Source: Perkinsus marinus ATCC 50983 (Eukaryota; Perkinsozoa; Perkinsida; Perkinsidae). From it: a DNA stretch of 64,000 bases. The stretch is taken from the NCBI RefSeq assembly GCF_000006405.1, contig NW_003215766.1, forward strand, positions 401,351 to 465,350. The letters run 5' to 3'. This document shows positions 21,936 through 35,098 of this stretch, piece by piece. The position numbers and the translations under genes were made by a program. Below the pieces are notes generated by a model. The model was not told the origin of the DNA, ran no database searches, and worked only from the letters and a program-made list of their open reading frames with translations. Within the stretch, counting starts at the first letter, position 1. Each line of letters begins with the position of its first letter.

Positions 21936-22962
21936 TGAATCGACCGCCGACTCTCCAAGGATGGGCCATACTGGAGCGGCTTATAGTACCACTACTGTAA
22001 TCTTCAACCGCAATGATGATAACAGCCTACCTTCAGCACCAGATATGTTATCACAACATTTTCTGCTTTCATAAATCGAATCAACTGCAGCACTTCCAAA
22101 GCACCTCCCTGTCCTTTTGTCTGGGAATTTGGACTGAATGGAGTTCGATCATCACCGAACCGTCAGCGAGCATCGCGTTGTCCCAATGGCCGTCGGCCCC
22201 AACTGACAAATGCTCGCGGCATCACTATCAGGACCAGCCATCTCAGCATCGCCACCGGGAACCCGCTCTTTCCTCTGCTCAACCTCGCCAGCGATCCCAG
22301 TATGATCCATCTGTCGATCACAGAGTGTGATGGCGAGATCACCTACCATGTTCACCGCCAACGCCATTCGGAGAGCACTGAGAAGGCGTGCTCGCAAGGA
22401 CCAGTGCAAAACTTCATGCCCTTCTACTGCGAACATTCTCGAGTTCGTTCAGTTCTGCCACAACTACAGCAGACTGAGCGATACGGTAGAAGCACCAATA
22501 CAGTAACAGAAGACACTTCCGATGATCAGCGTTGACAACTAACGCAACACGTTCTTCTCCGAAACAGGACCCTTCACACGGCACCGAGATTATAAGCCGC
22601 CCATAGAATTCATGGAAGGGGGGACACCTCCTCCTGCCCGAGGCGTTGCCGGCAACACCGAAGCATATCGCCTAGCTTACCCGGATCGATCCCTAGGTCG
22701 AGGAATATCACAAAGCCAACGGTGACGGGCACTCACCCATCTCCTCAAGTTTCGCAACTAAGTTGGCGAGATAGTCAATTGAATGACCCCGCTGGCCGAC
22801 TCCAGTGCATATCAATCTGTTAGAATAATTCGGACCAAATCCAGATACCAAGAAAAGAATCAATTTCCCAGGCCTCGTCGGAGGGAGTGATTCCAACTAG
22901 TCCAACAATTCCCACAGAGCTACACCATCGCCGATATTGACTCTATTTCCGAGGCAAACTAG
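21936..22962. other. Spacer between the minisatellite and the ChaC-like gene
   Basis: About 1 kb with overlapping open frames on both strands (for example a minus frame at 22152-22436 with a helical stretch SALRMALAVNMVGDLAITLC) but no domain I recognise. May contain an unrecognised exon. Confidence 0.35.
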
Positions 22963-23776
22963 TCAAACTAGGGGTACATGTTCAAGAAGAGCCGCTCCTT
23001 GCCTAGCCTTTTCCTCGTCAGTTATCTCTCCTGTGTAATGATCACCATCCTTGTTCACGACATACGTGTAGCAAGGTATATGCCTCCCCTCTGAAACCAC
23101 GACAACACCTGAAACGGTACTACTGAAATCTGAGCAGACCGTCACAGTTGGTGTCACTTTCTTTCGTATATGCGTCCAATACCATCTCTCGTCGATCTAT
23201 CGTCTGGAGGGCCTCCGTAAGTTGGGCTGGGTCTAGTTCCAAGACCATACCCTCGCACACGCCCTCCGGGGATTGTTGAAGCCCTGACAGTTGACGCAGT
23301 ACAACTCGGCAGACGGTGAAGTGGGATAGTATACATCCACACTGACCTCAAGCAACGAGCCCGCACGCGAACGAAGTGAATGTCGAGTAAGGTCGCGATT
23401 GCAATACTGTGGAAAGCTCATCTATGTAGGGCCGAAGTCGTATTGAAAACTCTGGAGATGAAGCTCTCATCTCATTCAAGTGTGTCAAGCGTCATTTGAT
23501 TCAACTCACCGAAATGCGTAACAACCCTCGAGTTCTGATTGTCCACACGTACCGTATCGACCAGAGCCACAATAGCTATGGAGTTTGGTTCTGAGTCTTA
23601 CCCATGCATAGGCCTGGCTGTTCCCGAGTCCCTCGGTATAAGAACGACTTGACGCACATATCGCGACTGTAACCATGCAGGGTGGCAGGGACGACCCTTC
23701 GGACACCGGTGATTGACGGGCCGTCCCACATAAGGGAGGCATAGGCGAAAACATGATTGATATCGGAGTGATCCAT
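22963..23776 (-). CDS. ChaC-like gamma-glutamylcyclotransferase
   Basis: The ATG at 23776 begins MDHSDINHVFAYASLMWDG. YASLMW is the family's YGSLIW nucleotide-like loop, and the following LHGYSRDMCVKSFLYRGT and REQPGLCMG match the ChaC pattern of HGY.R, YRGT and PGL. A donor follows at 23601. A middle exon contributes ELEGCYAFR, and the last exon IPCYTYVVNKDGDHYTGEI with the stop at 22963. ChaC enzymes cleave glutathione to 5-oxoproline and Cys-Gly in the cytosol. Internal exon limits are approximate and I did not place the catalytic glutamate with certainty. Confidence 0.7.
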
Positions 23777-23959
23777 TTTGATGAGTTGACCGAACGATGT
23801 AGAGTGTGAAAAATATCCATCGGATAAATTCGCGCATAATCGTCGGCGCATGTAGTGCGCAACTCAATACTTCTTCATTGTGCGGAGGCATTTTCGCATG
23901 ATCGACTTCGACATATTCGCTAACTAGCAGTCGAGTCTGAGCAGCAAATCTATCCACGA

Positions 23960-24891
23960 CTACTCCTTCAAACGGCTCGAGCCTTCACGCATCTCGCCAA
24001 ATGATGCGGCAACCCGTTCGCGCTCTACTGCCAGCTGAAAGTGGACGGTGGCCAAAGACGATAACAGTTGCGCCTCACGACTTCTTGCAGCTTGACGATT
24101 TCCCCTCTTAAGGTCGCATTCTTCTTCTCCATCTCCTCCAGTCGCCGTCGGAGGTTCTCTGCCTCGCATTGAGATTGAACCAATCCTAAACGGCCGCTAT
24201 CATCGCGGCGAAAACGCTGATTCGAGCCATGCGTGATGCAACCGATAGCGGCCTTCCCCAACCCGGAGGTTACTTGTGGTCGCATCCAAGTCGCACTCCT
24301 TCTTTCGTAGTGCTTCTTTCGCAAACTCCAGTTCAGCTCGCATGTTAGCCTCTGCTCTATGAGCTCGCCCAAGCTCCTCCCTCAAACTGTCAATGACTTC
24401 CGAACTCTCATCGTTCCTCTCTACTGCTCTAATCGAGAGAACAACAACACAGTAACCAAGTGACGAGTGACGTCTCCTCGCTCAACACATTTCAGGTGCT
24501 TTCAGTGATGAGGATCTTTGAGATCCTTTGATGAGCCTATGAGCTTCCTCCAGCTCAAACAACAGCTCTTGTCTAGACTTGCTGCGAGCTCTAACACAAC
24601 GGCAGCAGCCATCCCCGCAGCCCCAGACATTTCCACCATACCTAGGTGGTCCTCGATTCAACACTTGAGTTATGATGCTCTTAGCCTCCTGAATGCCGAC
24701 TCGTGCTATTAAGGCCTCTATTATCAAGTCCTGAACAGAGATAGCCGGATGCAGGCTCGGATATGTTCATAAACTCCCACTTGTCGACCTATGTCTTCTT
24801 GCATCTTTTTGAATGATCGCGTGCGCTTGTGCTCATTCATCTCCAACCGCAAGCTCTTATTCTCTCTCTGAAGCTTCCCTATCGATCTCAT
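23960..24891 (-). CDS. Coiled-coil protein of unknown function
   Basis: From the ATG at 24891 the exons encode heptad-like charged helix: GKLQRENKSLRLEMNEHKR, then (after a phase-0 intron with donor CAA|GTGGGAG) DLIIEALIARVGIQEAKSII, then MREELGRAHRAEANMRAELE, CEAENLRRRLEEMEKKNATL and a C-terminal QLAVERERVAASFGEMRE, stop at 23960. Several short introns are needed. It lies 184 bp upstream of the ChaC-like gene on the same strand. Likely a structural or adaptor protein; no specific family recognised. Confidence 0.6.
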
Positions 24892-25044
24892 CAGAGCACG
24901 TACCTTAACTCAATGCTCGCCGCCCTGCCACTGGCAGGCTGCCAGAAGCATTCACATGTGTTTTTTCGTAGTCCCATGACTTTCTACGATCGCGTCCACT
25001 TTCATTGCGAAGTTGTTATATTCGGCCAACGTAACTCATCACGA

Positions 25045-25602
25045 CTATGCACGGCATGCTATAGTCGTGAATACCTTGTCATTCACAGGAGATCCTTGTT
25101 GAATACCCGCTGATGTATCCTCTGGCAAGGTCGATTCCCGAATAGCCAGTCGCGAGGGTTTCTTCTCAGTGGTATTGATAGTTGCCGTTGTCAACACGAT
25201 TTTCCTCGGCATGTCCCTTACAACCGTTGGCAAACCCATCTCCCGTATTGACAACTCTGAACGACACGAGTCTTGAAGATATTTCGAACCAGAGCCATCC
25301 TCGGCATATCTTTGAAAGTTCGCACCGAATACAGGATGCATCAAACGACTGATGAACCTTTGACGAGGTACACCCACCGACATGTCGGGCACTGCCATTC
25401 TTAGGCGGCTATAACGCTCCGCGTAGAAAAGAAAAGTCTCCCCGTGTATACATATCAAAAGCACACAAAGGAGTCTCATTAGGATGGCTGCTCGCAGGAG
25501 TGAGACACCGGGTTGATGGTTGTGAGTTCTGCCACTACTACCCGCTACGAAAGACGATACGTGGCCTTCTCCGTATAGTAATAGCAATGGCCCTAGCATC
25601 AT
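25045..25602 (-). CDS. Small protein with hydrophobic N-terminus, probably secreted or membrane-anchored
   Basis: A single open frame of 185 codons from tandem ATGs at 25602. A second ATG at 25479 begins MRLLCVLLICIHGETFLFY, a better signal-peptide-like start that leaves 144 residues. The rest is hydrophilic and without recognised domains. Either start gives a hydrophobic leader. It sits between the SMG1-like kinase and the coiled-coil gene, on the same strand. Function unknown. Confidence 0.4.
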   Translation of the reverse strand: MMLGPLLLLYGEGHVSSFVAGSSGRTHNHQPGVSLLRAAILMRLLCVLLICIHGETFLFYAERYSRLRMAVPDMSVGVPRQRFISRLMHPVFGANFQRYAEDGSGSKYLQDSCRSELSIREMGLPTVVRDMPRKIVLTTATINTTEKKPSRLAIRESTLPEDTSAGIQQGSPVNDKVFTTIACRA

Positions 25603-25639
25603 TCACAGTGGGCCAAGGAATATAGTGCTAGCAGAAGTA

Positions 25640-25692
25640 GTATCAAAAGCAGCAGCAACGACAACAACAGCAACAACAACAACAACGACATT
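25640..25692. repeat. CAA/CAG-type trinucleotide microsatellite
   Basis: An imperfect run of CAG, CAA and CGA triplets (for example AACAACAACAACAACGAC) lies upstream of the small gene at 25602 and downstream of the kinase stop codon. It is not within a coding exon as far as I can tell. Confidence 0.8.
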
Positions 25693-25852
25693 ATATGGGA
25701 TTCGACCTCTCACGGAATCTTTGAGATAGGCAGCTTTCGGCTCCACACTTGTCACCTTTCAACCGTCGTCACTGAAGTCTCATTAAACACGAACCGGGGT
25801 AGAACAGTAGTTGTGGTGGGGCGAAGGGATGATAGCGTTAGCAATGTCTTTA

Positions 25853-28800
25853 TCATATCCAGGAAGTCCATCCTTCATACATGCGGGACAAACTGCCCTC
25901 GTCAGTAGCCTCTGTAATCCACTGATTGACAACCTAAGATGACAACTACTAGCAATGCCCAGGGAACCCAATAACGACTTCTTACCGCCTCGCTCGACAG
26001 AAGAGCACCAGCGTTCTCGGTAGGGTTCGGAACTATCCTGGACGCAGATAGAGCGATCGAACCAGACCAAGCCATGTGCTCCCAACGGACCAAGGGCGCA
26101 GCTTGAGCTGGTGAGGCCAGGCCCGGTGGTGGAGCTGAGAATGGAGACAGAGATGTGACGAGGATCCGAATGCACTCCTCAAAGTTACAAGCTCCTGTTT
26201 CCCGAACAGATGCTCGAAGTGGCAGATCGCTATCGAAGATGCGAGACAGCACAAGGTTGTGGCAATAGGTCTTCTCGATGGAAGCGGCAGTGGAGAGTGG
26301 CGAGGAAGTCACCGGCCTAAAGATGATAACTTGGAGTACTCCGCCAATCGCCTTCCGATCAATCTCACCCAGCAACGTGCATTGCCAAGGTGGTCATCGG
26401 GTCATCAGACTCGCTCTCTTGAACTCGTCCAACGTCTGCGGCTAACTGAGGTAGTCGATCCTCCACATAGTTCGCCTGATCCGCCTGGCTTCCTTCGCTT
26501 GCCGATGCTAGAGTTCCACTAGCCGAGGCTTCCTGAAGAAGGAGACGCTCCTCTTAACCAAGACCATCACAAAACGTTCACCTGTGCAAGCTGAGTGCGC
26601 ACAACCGGAGCCACTGCGGTAGCGGCAGCAGCACCATCATCCTCCTCCGAGTCGTCTTCTATATCGTCCACATCAACTTCATCATCGCTGGCAGCTGAAT
26701 TCTCAGCCGCTGTACTCGGGTCCTCTCTAGAGTGCGATGGACTCCTGAAAAGACTATACAGTCAGATTCAATAGCCAGTAATGTCTGCCGTACTTAATCG
26801 TTTCTGCTTTCGTGGCTCCGTCGTTCGCTCCGTCCGCTCCTCTGGCTGTAGGGATATGAACACCCAGCCTTCCGAATAAGGCCAATACACGACCAAAGAC
26901 CTCCATATCATCAGCAGCTTCACCCTCGCTGCCTAAGGCCCGACGCAATTGTACACAATCGTCAACGATAGCATGGTCGAAGTCAGCAGCGCCAACAGTA
27001 ATGGCAACCTCGTTGATCGAGGCCACGAGTGAGCCATAATCCCGCTTAAGCATATCAGATGTCCCAGTCGGTAGGAGTTCCTTCGCTCGATGTAGATAAG
27101 CCTCTATTGATCGACAGGCATCCTTCACAGGCGGCGGCAAAGAGTCGTCATCAGCCGTACCAACCGACGAAATCTCCGCTCTGATTTTCCGCAACTCAGC
27201 TATGGAGTCTTCCATTTCCTTAGGAACCTATGAACAGAAGCAGAGAGTGCGACCGCACGATCGAGATATTCAGCTTACTCTCATGATAGCCCGGGCCCGC
27301 CTGGCGATCTCGCTCATCGCCCACTCTCTAGCCATCGCCTTTGCCTCAGCCGGGGAAGCTTCCGTCTCTTCCCTCACGACGCGGCCCGACTTCGGTTCAG
27401 CCCGTTGCGCTGCCGATATCGAGAAGCCGAGCGCGCCACACAATCGCGCTCGCAAGGTTGGGATTAGCACAAATCTGAGGCGAGTCAGAAATACTCCCCA
27501 ACGAGCTCGCATCAGCACGCTCACCTCGAAAGAGTTTGCAAGGCATAAAGTCGGTCGATTTCAAGGGAAGGGGAAATACCAGCGCATAGTGCATTTACTC
27601 GGAACTGTAGCAGTCTGACTTCGAGCGTTAGTTGGTCGGTCTTGTCGTTGCCCACGAGAGCCAGAGTCTTGCTGGTCTCGGCCTCAGCTTCTTCGATCGC
27701 CTGCCACAGGCCACTCTCACCGACAATCGGCGCCTTCGCTACGAAGCGGTCGAGCTTCTTAGTGATGGCGGTGAGATTGTGGCGCACTCGGGTCTGATAG
27801 GACAAGAACATCACTAGCATCCACCTCGATAGTTGCTTCCAAGATGTGGATCTAGTTCGCTACGAAAACCTACCAGGATATGACTGGGGTCCTTCTTTTC
27901 ACTTTCTTCTCTTGCTGCAGCACCCAATGCCTTACTTAGATTCTCTACGTCCGTGTGCAGAACAGACAGAGCCTGAGTGACCATTGCCGTCGTTACGTAT
28001 ACCTAGACTGGTTTTCTCGCGAGCTCACCTTGGGCGTACAAGATGGCAGCATGAGGTCATGCAGACCGCTGAGTGAAGACAGAATCTTGGAATCCTCACG
28101 ACTCCAGCGAGCCGTTGACGATCCAGCCGCCACAGTTAACCTAGTCGCCAAGTCATCCGTATCTTCGACTATCCCCGTGAGAATATCACAGCTACGCTCG
28201 AACATACCCTGCAGCCGAGCACGTTGTTACATTGTCATTACGCGAACTACTGCGCTTACCTCTAGCTCGGCATCGACAATGCACTGAGTCGGATCGAAAA
28301 GAATATCGGCACTGTACTCGTCCAGGGTTGGGAAGCCGAAGTGGTCCAACTTCTCACCGTATGTTACTGGGAAGAGCAGCCTAAGAATACCACACGAGAG
28401 CTCGCAGGTGCGAAAACTCAATACCGTTGAAGAAGCAGTGTCACCGCGAGCCCAATCAACTCACCCTCCGGAGAGCCTCAGGCTGGCATCAGCAAAGAGG
28501 AGGGACTCAACACGGCCTAATGCCGACAACATCCTGTTCCAGGCCTCAGTATGTGAGGGCGGTATACGAGGCGAATTCAGCGCTGAGACCTGCAGGGCGA
28601 CTGGTCAATGCCGTAGGACCACAGCGATCGTGAAGCTTTATCGATAGCAGCTGGCACTTACTTGAGACGAAACATAACCGAGCCACTGCCAGGCGTTTGG
28701 CAACTTCGCATAGAAGCAGAGTCCTGCAAGCCTCAGGCGCTCACGGTCTTCTCCAATGACCGATCGACGGACTCTGGAACGATTATTAGTGGGTAAAGTA

Positions 28801-31800
28801 GTCCGAGGTGGCTGCTTCGATATCCACTCTTGAATTTCCTCAGCCTCCGAGGCATTCTCTACAGCGGGTCCCTGAATCGCACCAGCATGAGCAATGACCG
28901 TCCATACGGAACTCACCACACGCAGTTTGGCTGCCGCTTCCTGTAACCTCTCAACTACTTTGCCCACGGTCTCGGCGCCAGGCTGGATGATTGCTTTCAC
29001 CGCATCCTCGCCCATGCTCAATAGGTCCCCCAAGTGGACCTCCGCACCGGCCAGGCCATTTCGAAACCAACCATGCTTGTCGAAGGCTTGCAATAACAAG
29101 CAGAGACCAACGCCTCCATCGAGCATTCGACGGTGACTCAGGTCCTCGATGAGTCCTTCTACCACGACTAACTCCGAACTGGTCAGTTTGATCAGTTCTG
29201 GCCCGGCGATGGTCGACAACACTCTACTCCCGACCTCACTAGCGTGCTCCTTCAGGCTTGCCACCAGTACGGAGAGACACTTCGGCAAGCGATCCGCTGG
29301 CCTCAGTGAGACCAAGGACGGCAATAGCTGAACTGATGACCACTCGACCAACGGTAGTCTCAGAACAGTTCCCATTATACGCGGTATCAAGTACTTGAAA
29401 CGCTCCTCCAGGATGTCTCCATCTACCAGCCGAGTATTTGCATTCCACCTCGACTTCGCCACCAGATCGCTCATCAGAGTGCGGAACTCTCCTGGTGTAC
29501 TTTGCAACACACTACGGAGACCAGCCGTGAGCCTCATCGGAACACGCTCCGGCACCTTGAGCCGCCTACCCTTATGGAAGGAAACAGAGAAGTCTATGTG
29601 AACCACCGCACCAGTAGGCCGGTGAATGCTGATATTCTCAAGATGGCGGTCGCCCATTCCAGCGAAGACCGAGGCGGCCGAGTTGATCGCCATAGAGGCA
29701 GCGAACCGTCTATACGATGCAAAGAGCTGCTTTGCAGAGCCCGCTTGGAGTACCAGCTCGGTGCGGATGAAGCCATCACCAGTCTCACTCTGCCGACGAG
29801 CCCGCAGGGTTCTCCACACTTGCAGGAGTATCCCATGGTCCCATAGTTTGCGCGGCGTCTTCGATGGGTTGATACCGGCATTTTTCAAGGCATCATAGGT
29901 CAGTCTCCGCCACTCGAGCATATCGTGTTCTCGGAAGTTGGGCTGATGCTTAGCTATCTGGATGAGACTTGAGAGCTCGTGGACCCATCGGACCATGCCA
30001 CATCGAGGGGCAAGCGGTATAGCATCGTAAGTCTTGTAGAGCTGTTCCTTATCACTGGGCTGGGCACACATGAGGGCCTCCGCATCGAGCATATCCCCGA
30101 GTGCACGTATCACTTGCATAACCAGGGCGTCGTTGCGGACATCATCAGCACCCTTGAGGAGGAAATCGAAACGCCTTCCACTGGGCGAGTCAAAGGCAAC
30201 CCGTTTAGGTCGGCTCTTCGTCGTCATGCACTGCACTTTCGCAGCAACCCTATGGATGGGCACCCCCTCAAAGCTGAGGCCAGTGAGGTCCATGGAGACT
30301 AGCCCAGGCGCTAGGTCTTCAACTTGCCTTATACCCTGAGTCCCTTGAGACGTACCACGCTTAGTAAGGACTTGCACTGAATGCCTGGCACCGTTGGCCC
30401 AATCCACCACCGACTTGCACACATCAATAGCCTCGCAGCGCTCTCGGCGCATATCACGTATCTTCTTCGCGATGTGGGCCTGCAGGGCCTGAGCCCCCTT
30501 GGTATACCGTGCGTCCGGATGGCACTCATCTCCGAACACCTCGGCGATCGCCTCCTCTGTGGTGAGGTTCTGAAGCACTGCACGGAGCTTGTTGGGATCG
30601 GCACTAGAGACAGCCCATTGTGCAATTCTGGCGGCAGAATCTTCGAATGACCAACTGAGAACTCGTAGAGCGTGACCTAGAGCCCCAGCCTTCTCAACAA
30701 GCTCAGGGTTATACCTCCTCAAGGGCTCCAAAATGGCACAATCTGGCACCAGGTGCGGCGGGGGATCTGCCTTGCCAGGCGGCCCCGCTAGTGACAGGGC
30801 CAACCACACAACCCGGTTGGGCTCCTCTTTACATAACTTATCCCATACAGCTTGAGCGAACGCCTTGACCTGCGGCCTTCGGTCTCTCAAGTAGCTAACA
30901 ACTTGATGCGCCAAGGGAATCCACAGAGAACAGGGTAGTTCTTGGGCAAGTTGTGGGCTCATCCCCAACGACAACAGCTTCAATAGAACGCTCGCTTTCT
31001 CGGATGCAGACCTATTCAGCTGGAACGCCTCCGTCTTGACATACTCTTCGTAGTTGCTAACACAAAGCTGATCTGCTTCGTCTTCCACTGCAGGATCCAG
31101 GGTGTGCTGGTGGAAGAGATACTCAGCAAACGTTCGTCGCGGTTCGGCAGCCGTCTCGGCGCTACCTGCAGTAGCCCAAACACGAACACCAAGGTCCAAC
31201 AGCCATCGTCTGTAGTAGGTCTGGCCACTCTTCGGAGGCGCCGGGACTCCAGCACTAGCCGCAACATGTATAAGTCTCTGCAACATAATGGGATGTCGCG
31301 ACAGCTCTGTCAAGACCAAGTCGCTATGAGGTATCGCGTTGAAGGCGAGAGCCGTGTTCACTGCATGGTCTATGATGCCCAGTGGGAGGGCATTCGCATC
31401 GCTGTGCAGTTTCAGAAACATCGCCAATCTTGCTGGTGTCATTTCCATAGACAACGTTGGGTCTTCGCCAATAGTCAGAGCATAGAGCTCCCTTGCTGCA
31501 TCATCGCCATTCCTTCTCCGTTGTAGATCAACCTTATACAGGCCAAGATCTCCATCAGGTGGATGGATCGTCACAGGAGGCTCCTCTGACAACAACATCG
31601 CAAGAGCGTCTTGCTTCGTCCACCTCCCCACGACGGCTTCGAAGATGCCCTGCGTGCCAGGAGCGCTAGGTAGCAGGCCGATCTGGAGCATAGTAGCATA
31701 CGAAGCTATCACGTCAGAGGTGGTAGCGTCTGCGAACCCGATGGGCTTCCCAGGGCCCATCTCTCGAGTCGTTGTCTGCTGCCACGTCGACAAGAGCCCG

Positions 31801-33611
31801 GCCGCTTTCTGCTGCTCCGGGAACATTCCGCCAGCCGTCATAGCGTCTTCGAAAGGCCAATAGGCAATTCTATCGCAAACCACCGCTGCCTTCATCCAAA
31901 TGCCCAAGACCAGGTCCCTACACTCGGGATCAAAGGCCACCAGCCCCACTGACTCACAGAGACCACAAACCGACATGGGCCGATCTTCAACGTGGAACTT
32001 GATGAGACCCCTCTCGAGACCAGGCAGCAAGAACTGACCTCCCACCCTAGTATTCGCCAACTGCATAATAGCTCCGACTGTGCTCTCGCTGGGCCTGGGT
32101 TGACCCTGCAGGGCCACTGACTTCAACAGCTCAGCCAGGTCACTCCTAGTAACAATTTGAGCCCCGGAAATGCCCTCACAGACGAGACCACTCTTGACGT
32201 CAGCAAAACGGCCAGTGATATCAGGCCAAGTTCTGCACATGCAATACACCACACTGGTCCTCAGGCGAGCCAGCCAATTCTCAAGCTGATGACGATTTCG
32301 AGAGAACAGCAGGAACACGGGATTGTCCCGCTGGAACTTCTCGAATATGAGTGTCGAGTAAACCTCGAAACCATGGAGGAGACTCGCCAAGGCACCGACC
32401 TGCCACGTATTGAAATCTTCGCTGGCACCTCGGACCACGCTGGTCACCAGAGACTCTATCTCCGGCAGGGCCCTCATATCGTCCAGTTTCTGGAGCACCT
32501 TCACAAGAGCGCTATGATGCATACTAGCTCCCACCCCAGTCCGACCACTGACGCAGCTCAAGAGAAGATACGGCTCCGCCAAAGCATTAGGCCGCACTCC
32601 GCGGAATATCCATTCAACCGCTTGGGACGATATCGCTGGTACCAAAGCTGGAGGGCTAGTCGATGTGTTATGCTCAGCCAGCGCTAGAGCATCAGCCTCC
32701 ATCACGTCTATGCCAAGGAGAGCTCGAGACTCCGCGTCCATCCGCCCTCTAACCAACGTAGTCTTGCCAGTGTCACCGTTGAGCTCTCTAAGTACACGAG
32801 CGCGAGTAAGGTAGACCCCGGGATCCACAAGAAGGGTAGGATCGATGTCAGCCACTGCTTGTAGGAAGACGGAGATCATCTGGCCCACCCAGGGCTGCTG
32901 CTGTTGTTGCTGCTTTTCCCTCATCCTGAGCCGCATTTGGCCGATGGCCTCAGCAAGCTCCAAGCACACGTTCATGCACGCGTGGATGCCACCAACATCA
33001 CCATCAGCGGATGCAGTGTCGATCTGTTTGCAGGCCATCATGAACGCCTCGATCGAAGCTTCCAGATGCTGGGCTGAGGCTGGCTGCCACTGCTTGCTCT
33101 GCATACCCGCCAAGTGTATCCACCCATATGCAGAGAGCGGCGATATCGCCAGAAGCTGGTCCAGTTCTTGTGGGGGCGCCAACACTGCGATGAGTCGGGC
33201 AAGACGATATGACTTGCTGAAGGATTGATGGTGTCTGAAATAAGCAGTCCCACTAACGACGGCAACCATAATTCCCAAGAGCGAACTCCCGAAGTAGGCT
33301 GAATAGCTAGCCTCATAGAGAGAAACTCGCTGATCAAGAGTATAGCGTTGGTTTTGTTTTGAAAAATCACGTTTAAAATTATAGCCAGAATCGTTTTCGT
33401 GCATTTTCTGCAACGCGATCCCCTTTCACCTATAGTTCCCATTGAGTGGGTTCTTTGAGTCAAAGCCTTCCCTGTCAGCCATAGCCTTCGCCAGGTCATC
33501 GGTATACTTCACTACAAGCTCTGTCAGACTACTGCTTGACAACGATGGGCGGAGGTTATGCATTATAGTGATGACCACTTCCAGGTCCTCAGGCTGAGCC
33601 GATGCGTGCAT
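25853..33611 (-). CDS. SMG1: SMG1-type phosphatidylinositol 3-kinase-related protein kinase
   Basis: One huge exon (28638-33413) encodes helical FAT-like sequence and the kinase domain: FDFLLKGADDVRND (ATP lysine), GMGDRHLENI (catalytic loop, 29631-29660), HIDFSVSF (the metal-binding DFG position, here DFS, about 29586-29609) and LKVPERVPMRLT. Short exons follow; joins after ...YVSSQ, ...LRLSGG and ...VDAELE keep frame. An acidic linker (DDEVDVDDIEDDSEEDDG) precedes the end, and the last exon gives a FATC tail, VNQWITEATDEGSLSRMYEG then WTSWI, stop at 25853. VPE.VP.R.T and YEGWT.W are typical of SMG1, the kinase that phosphorylates UPF1 in nonsense-mediated decay. A Gln run lies near 32890. 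The true start is upstream of 33413: an exon at 33426-33611 fits, and more may lie up to about 34600. Confidence 0.8.
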
Positions 33612-35098
33612 GACCCACTCGACGAGGGTGCGGATTAGGCTGCCAGCTGAGGCCTAACCAGGAGCCATACACGAGCCGTAACCTTTCGACCTCCTCACCC
33701 CGATGGTCTTGATTCCTTTCGGGCTCAGAGAGAAAGCTTTCACTATTTTCATTGCCGTACGCACAGCCCCATTAGCCATCGAGCTTTCCTGACACGACAC
33801 CATTGATGACAACTAAAGGTCAGTACTAGCCGCCCACCGATTGCATGATCGACCACACCCTCCTGTATAGGCGCTGACTGACGAAGTACATCCCAACATC
33901 ATCAGCGTGAGAAGGAATTTGATGCCGCTTCCGGCACAGGTCCAAATACTGAGAGCACGCCCTCAGATCCTACAACGCTACAGGCCAGCGAGCAGTACTT
34001 GTGCAATCGCTACTGCCAAGTCCACCACAGCTACGCCTTCGCTCATGGCGAACTCCTCCCTTTTCAAGCGACAATCTATGAAGCCCCACACGGTTTCTTG
34101 CCGTTCCGAGCTGCGTTGGCGGTCCTGACAGGATCTAACGTTATGGCCACCTAGAGAAGCACCCGGCTCACCAGCGGCTGCCATAAGCTGTTGTAATAGG
34201 GACCAACGGCATCCAAGCACCACTCAGCCGCCCATGCGCATCCATGCTGGGTGTTTCCCAATGCTACCCCACAAGTGAGCAACCTCATCGCCTCATGTGG
34301 CGAGTGAATCGACGAGAAACCGAGACCGCTTTGGGCTAGCACTGGTGCCTGAGGAGAGAACGCTACTGCAGAGTTAAAGGAAACAGGGAGGTCATACGGC
34401 AGTAGCGCCGGCCTTGCCGCTCGGGCCCCTCTCATTCAGCCATTCAACGGCTGTTGTTATCGCCGCTGGATCTTGATTCTTAAAGGCCGCAATGCATGCC
34501 AGATAATGACCTTCTAAGTTCTCGTTGGTCGGCGGCACCTGAAGCCACGCACTTGGGGAAGTACTACAGCACTGAGTCAAGCGCCAAAGCGTGTGACGAT
34601 AAGCGGCTATGGCGATAGAAGCGTTGAGCTCATACTGTGAATACGTGCCTCGCCAACTAGTCGAGTAAAAGTGTCCAATAGTCTACTATGATGACGAACA
34701 GCATTCCCGTCCATATCACCGCTTGAGAACGACTGCCTCCACTCAGGCTTCCTTCTGCGCCTCCTTTACTTCCTTTTCCACGACTTGTAGGACGGCCACT
34801 TGCCAGCCGCCTTCCAGACCGGCCATATGCATCGCTATAGTCTTGCCGCTGGTGAACGCTTGTCGACCCGCGGTATAGCATTCGGGGTAACAAAAACTAC
34901 GCACTAAAACACTTTTTCCAGTCTAGCCTAGCTCACGACGATGATGACGATGAAACCCAGGCATTCTTATCAACTGTGAACACGACGCTCGCTGAGACCG
35001 TCAACAATTTGATAATATCCCCTGGGCTCGTAGGCCGCTCGCTACGGAGGCATTCAGCTACCCCGCCGCATTCAGTTATATACATGGAGAGAAATGGG
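33612..35098 (-). other. Probable 5' exons of the SMG1-like gene and spacer
   Basis: Minus-strand helical fragments such as WLQVPPTNENLEGHYLACIA (about 34480-34560) and HGCAWAAEWCLDAVGPYY (about 34200-34260) look like further FAT-type exons of the kinase. A separate short tail, MHMAGLEGGWQVAVLQVVE then KEVKEAQKEA with a stop near 34768, has no assigned gene. Limits could not be fixed. Confidence 0.3.

Noticed and set aside
21123-22000. Three overlapping 240-270 codon plus-strand frames as real repeat proteins
   Set aside because: They arise because a stop-free 31-bp unit cycles through all frames. No start context, splice site or domain supports any one of them.
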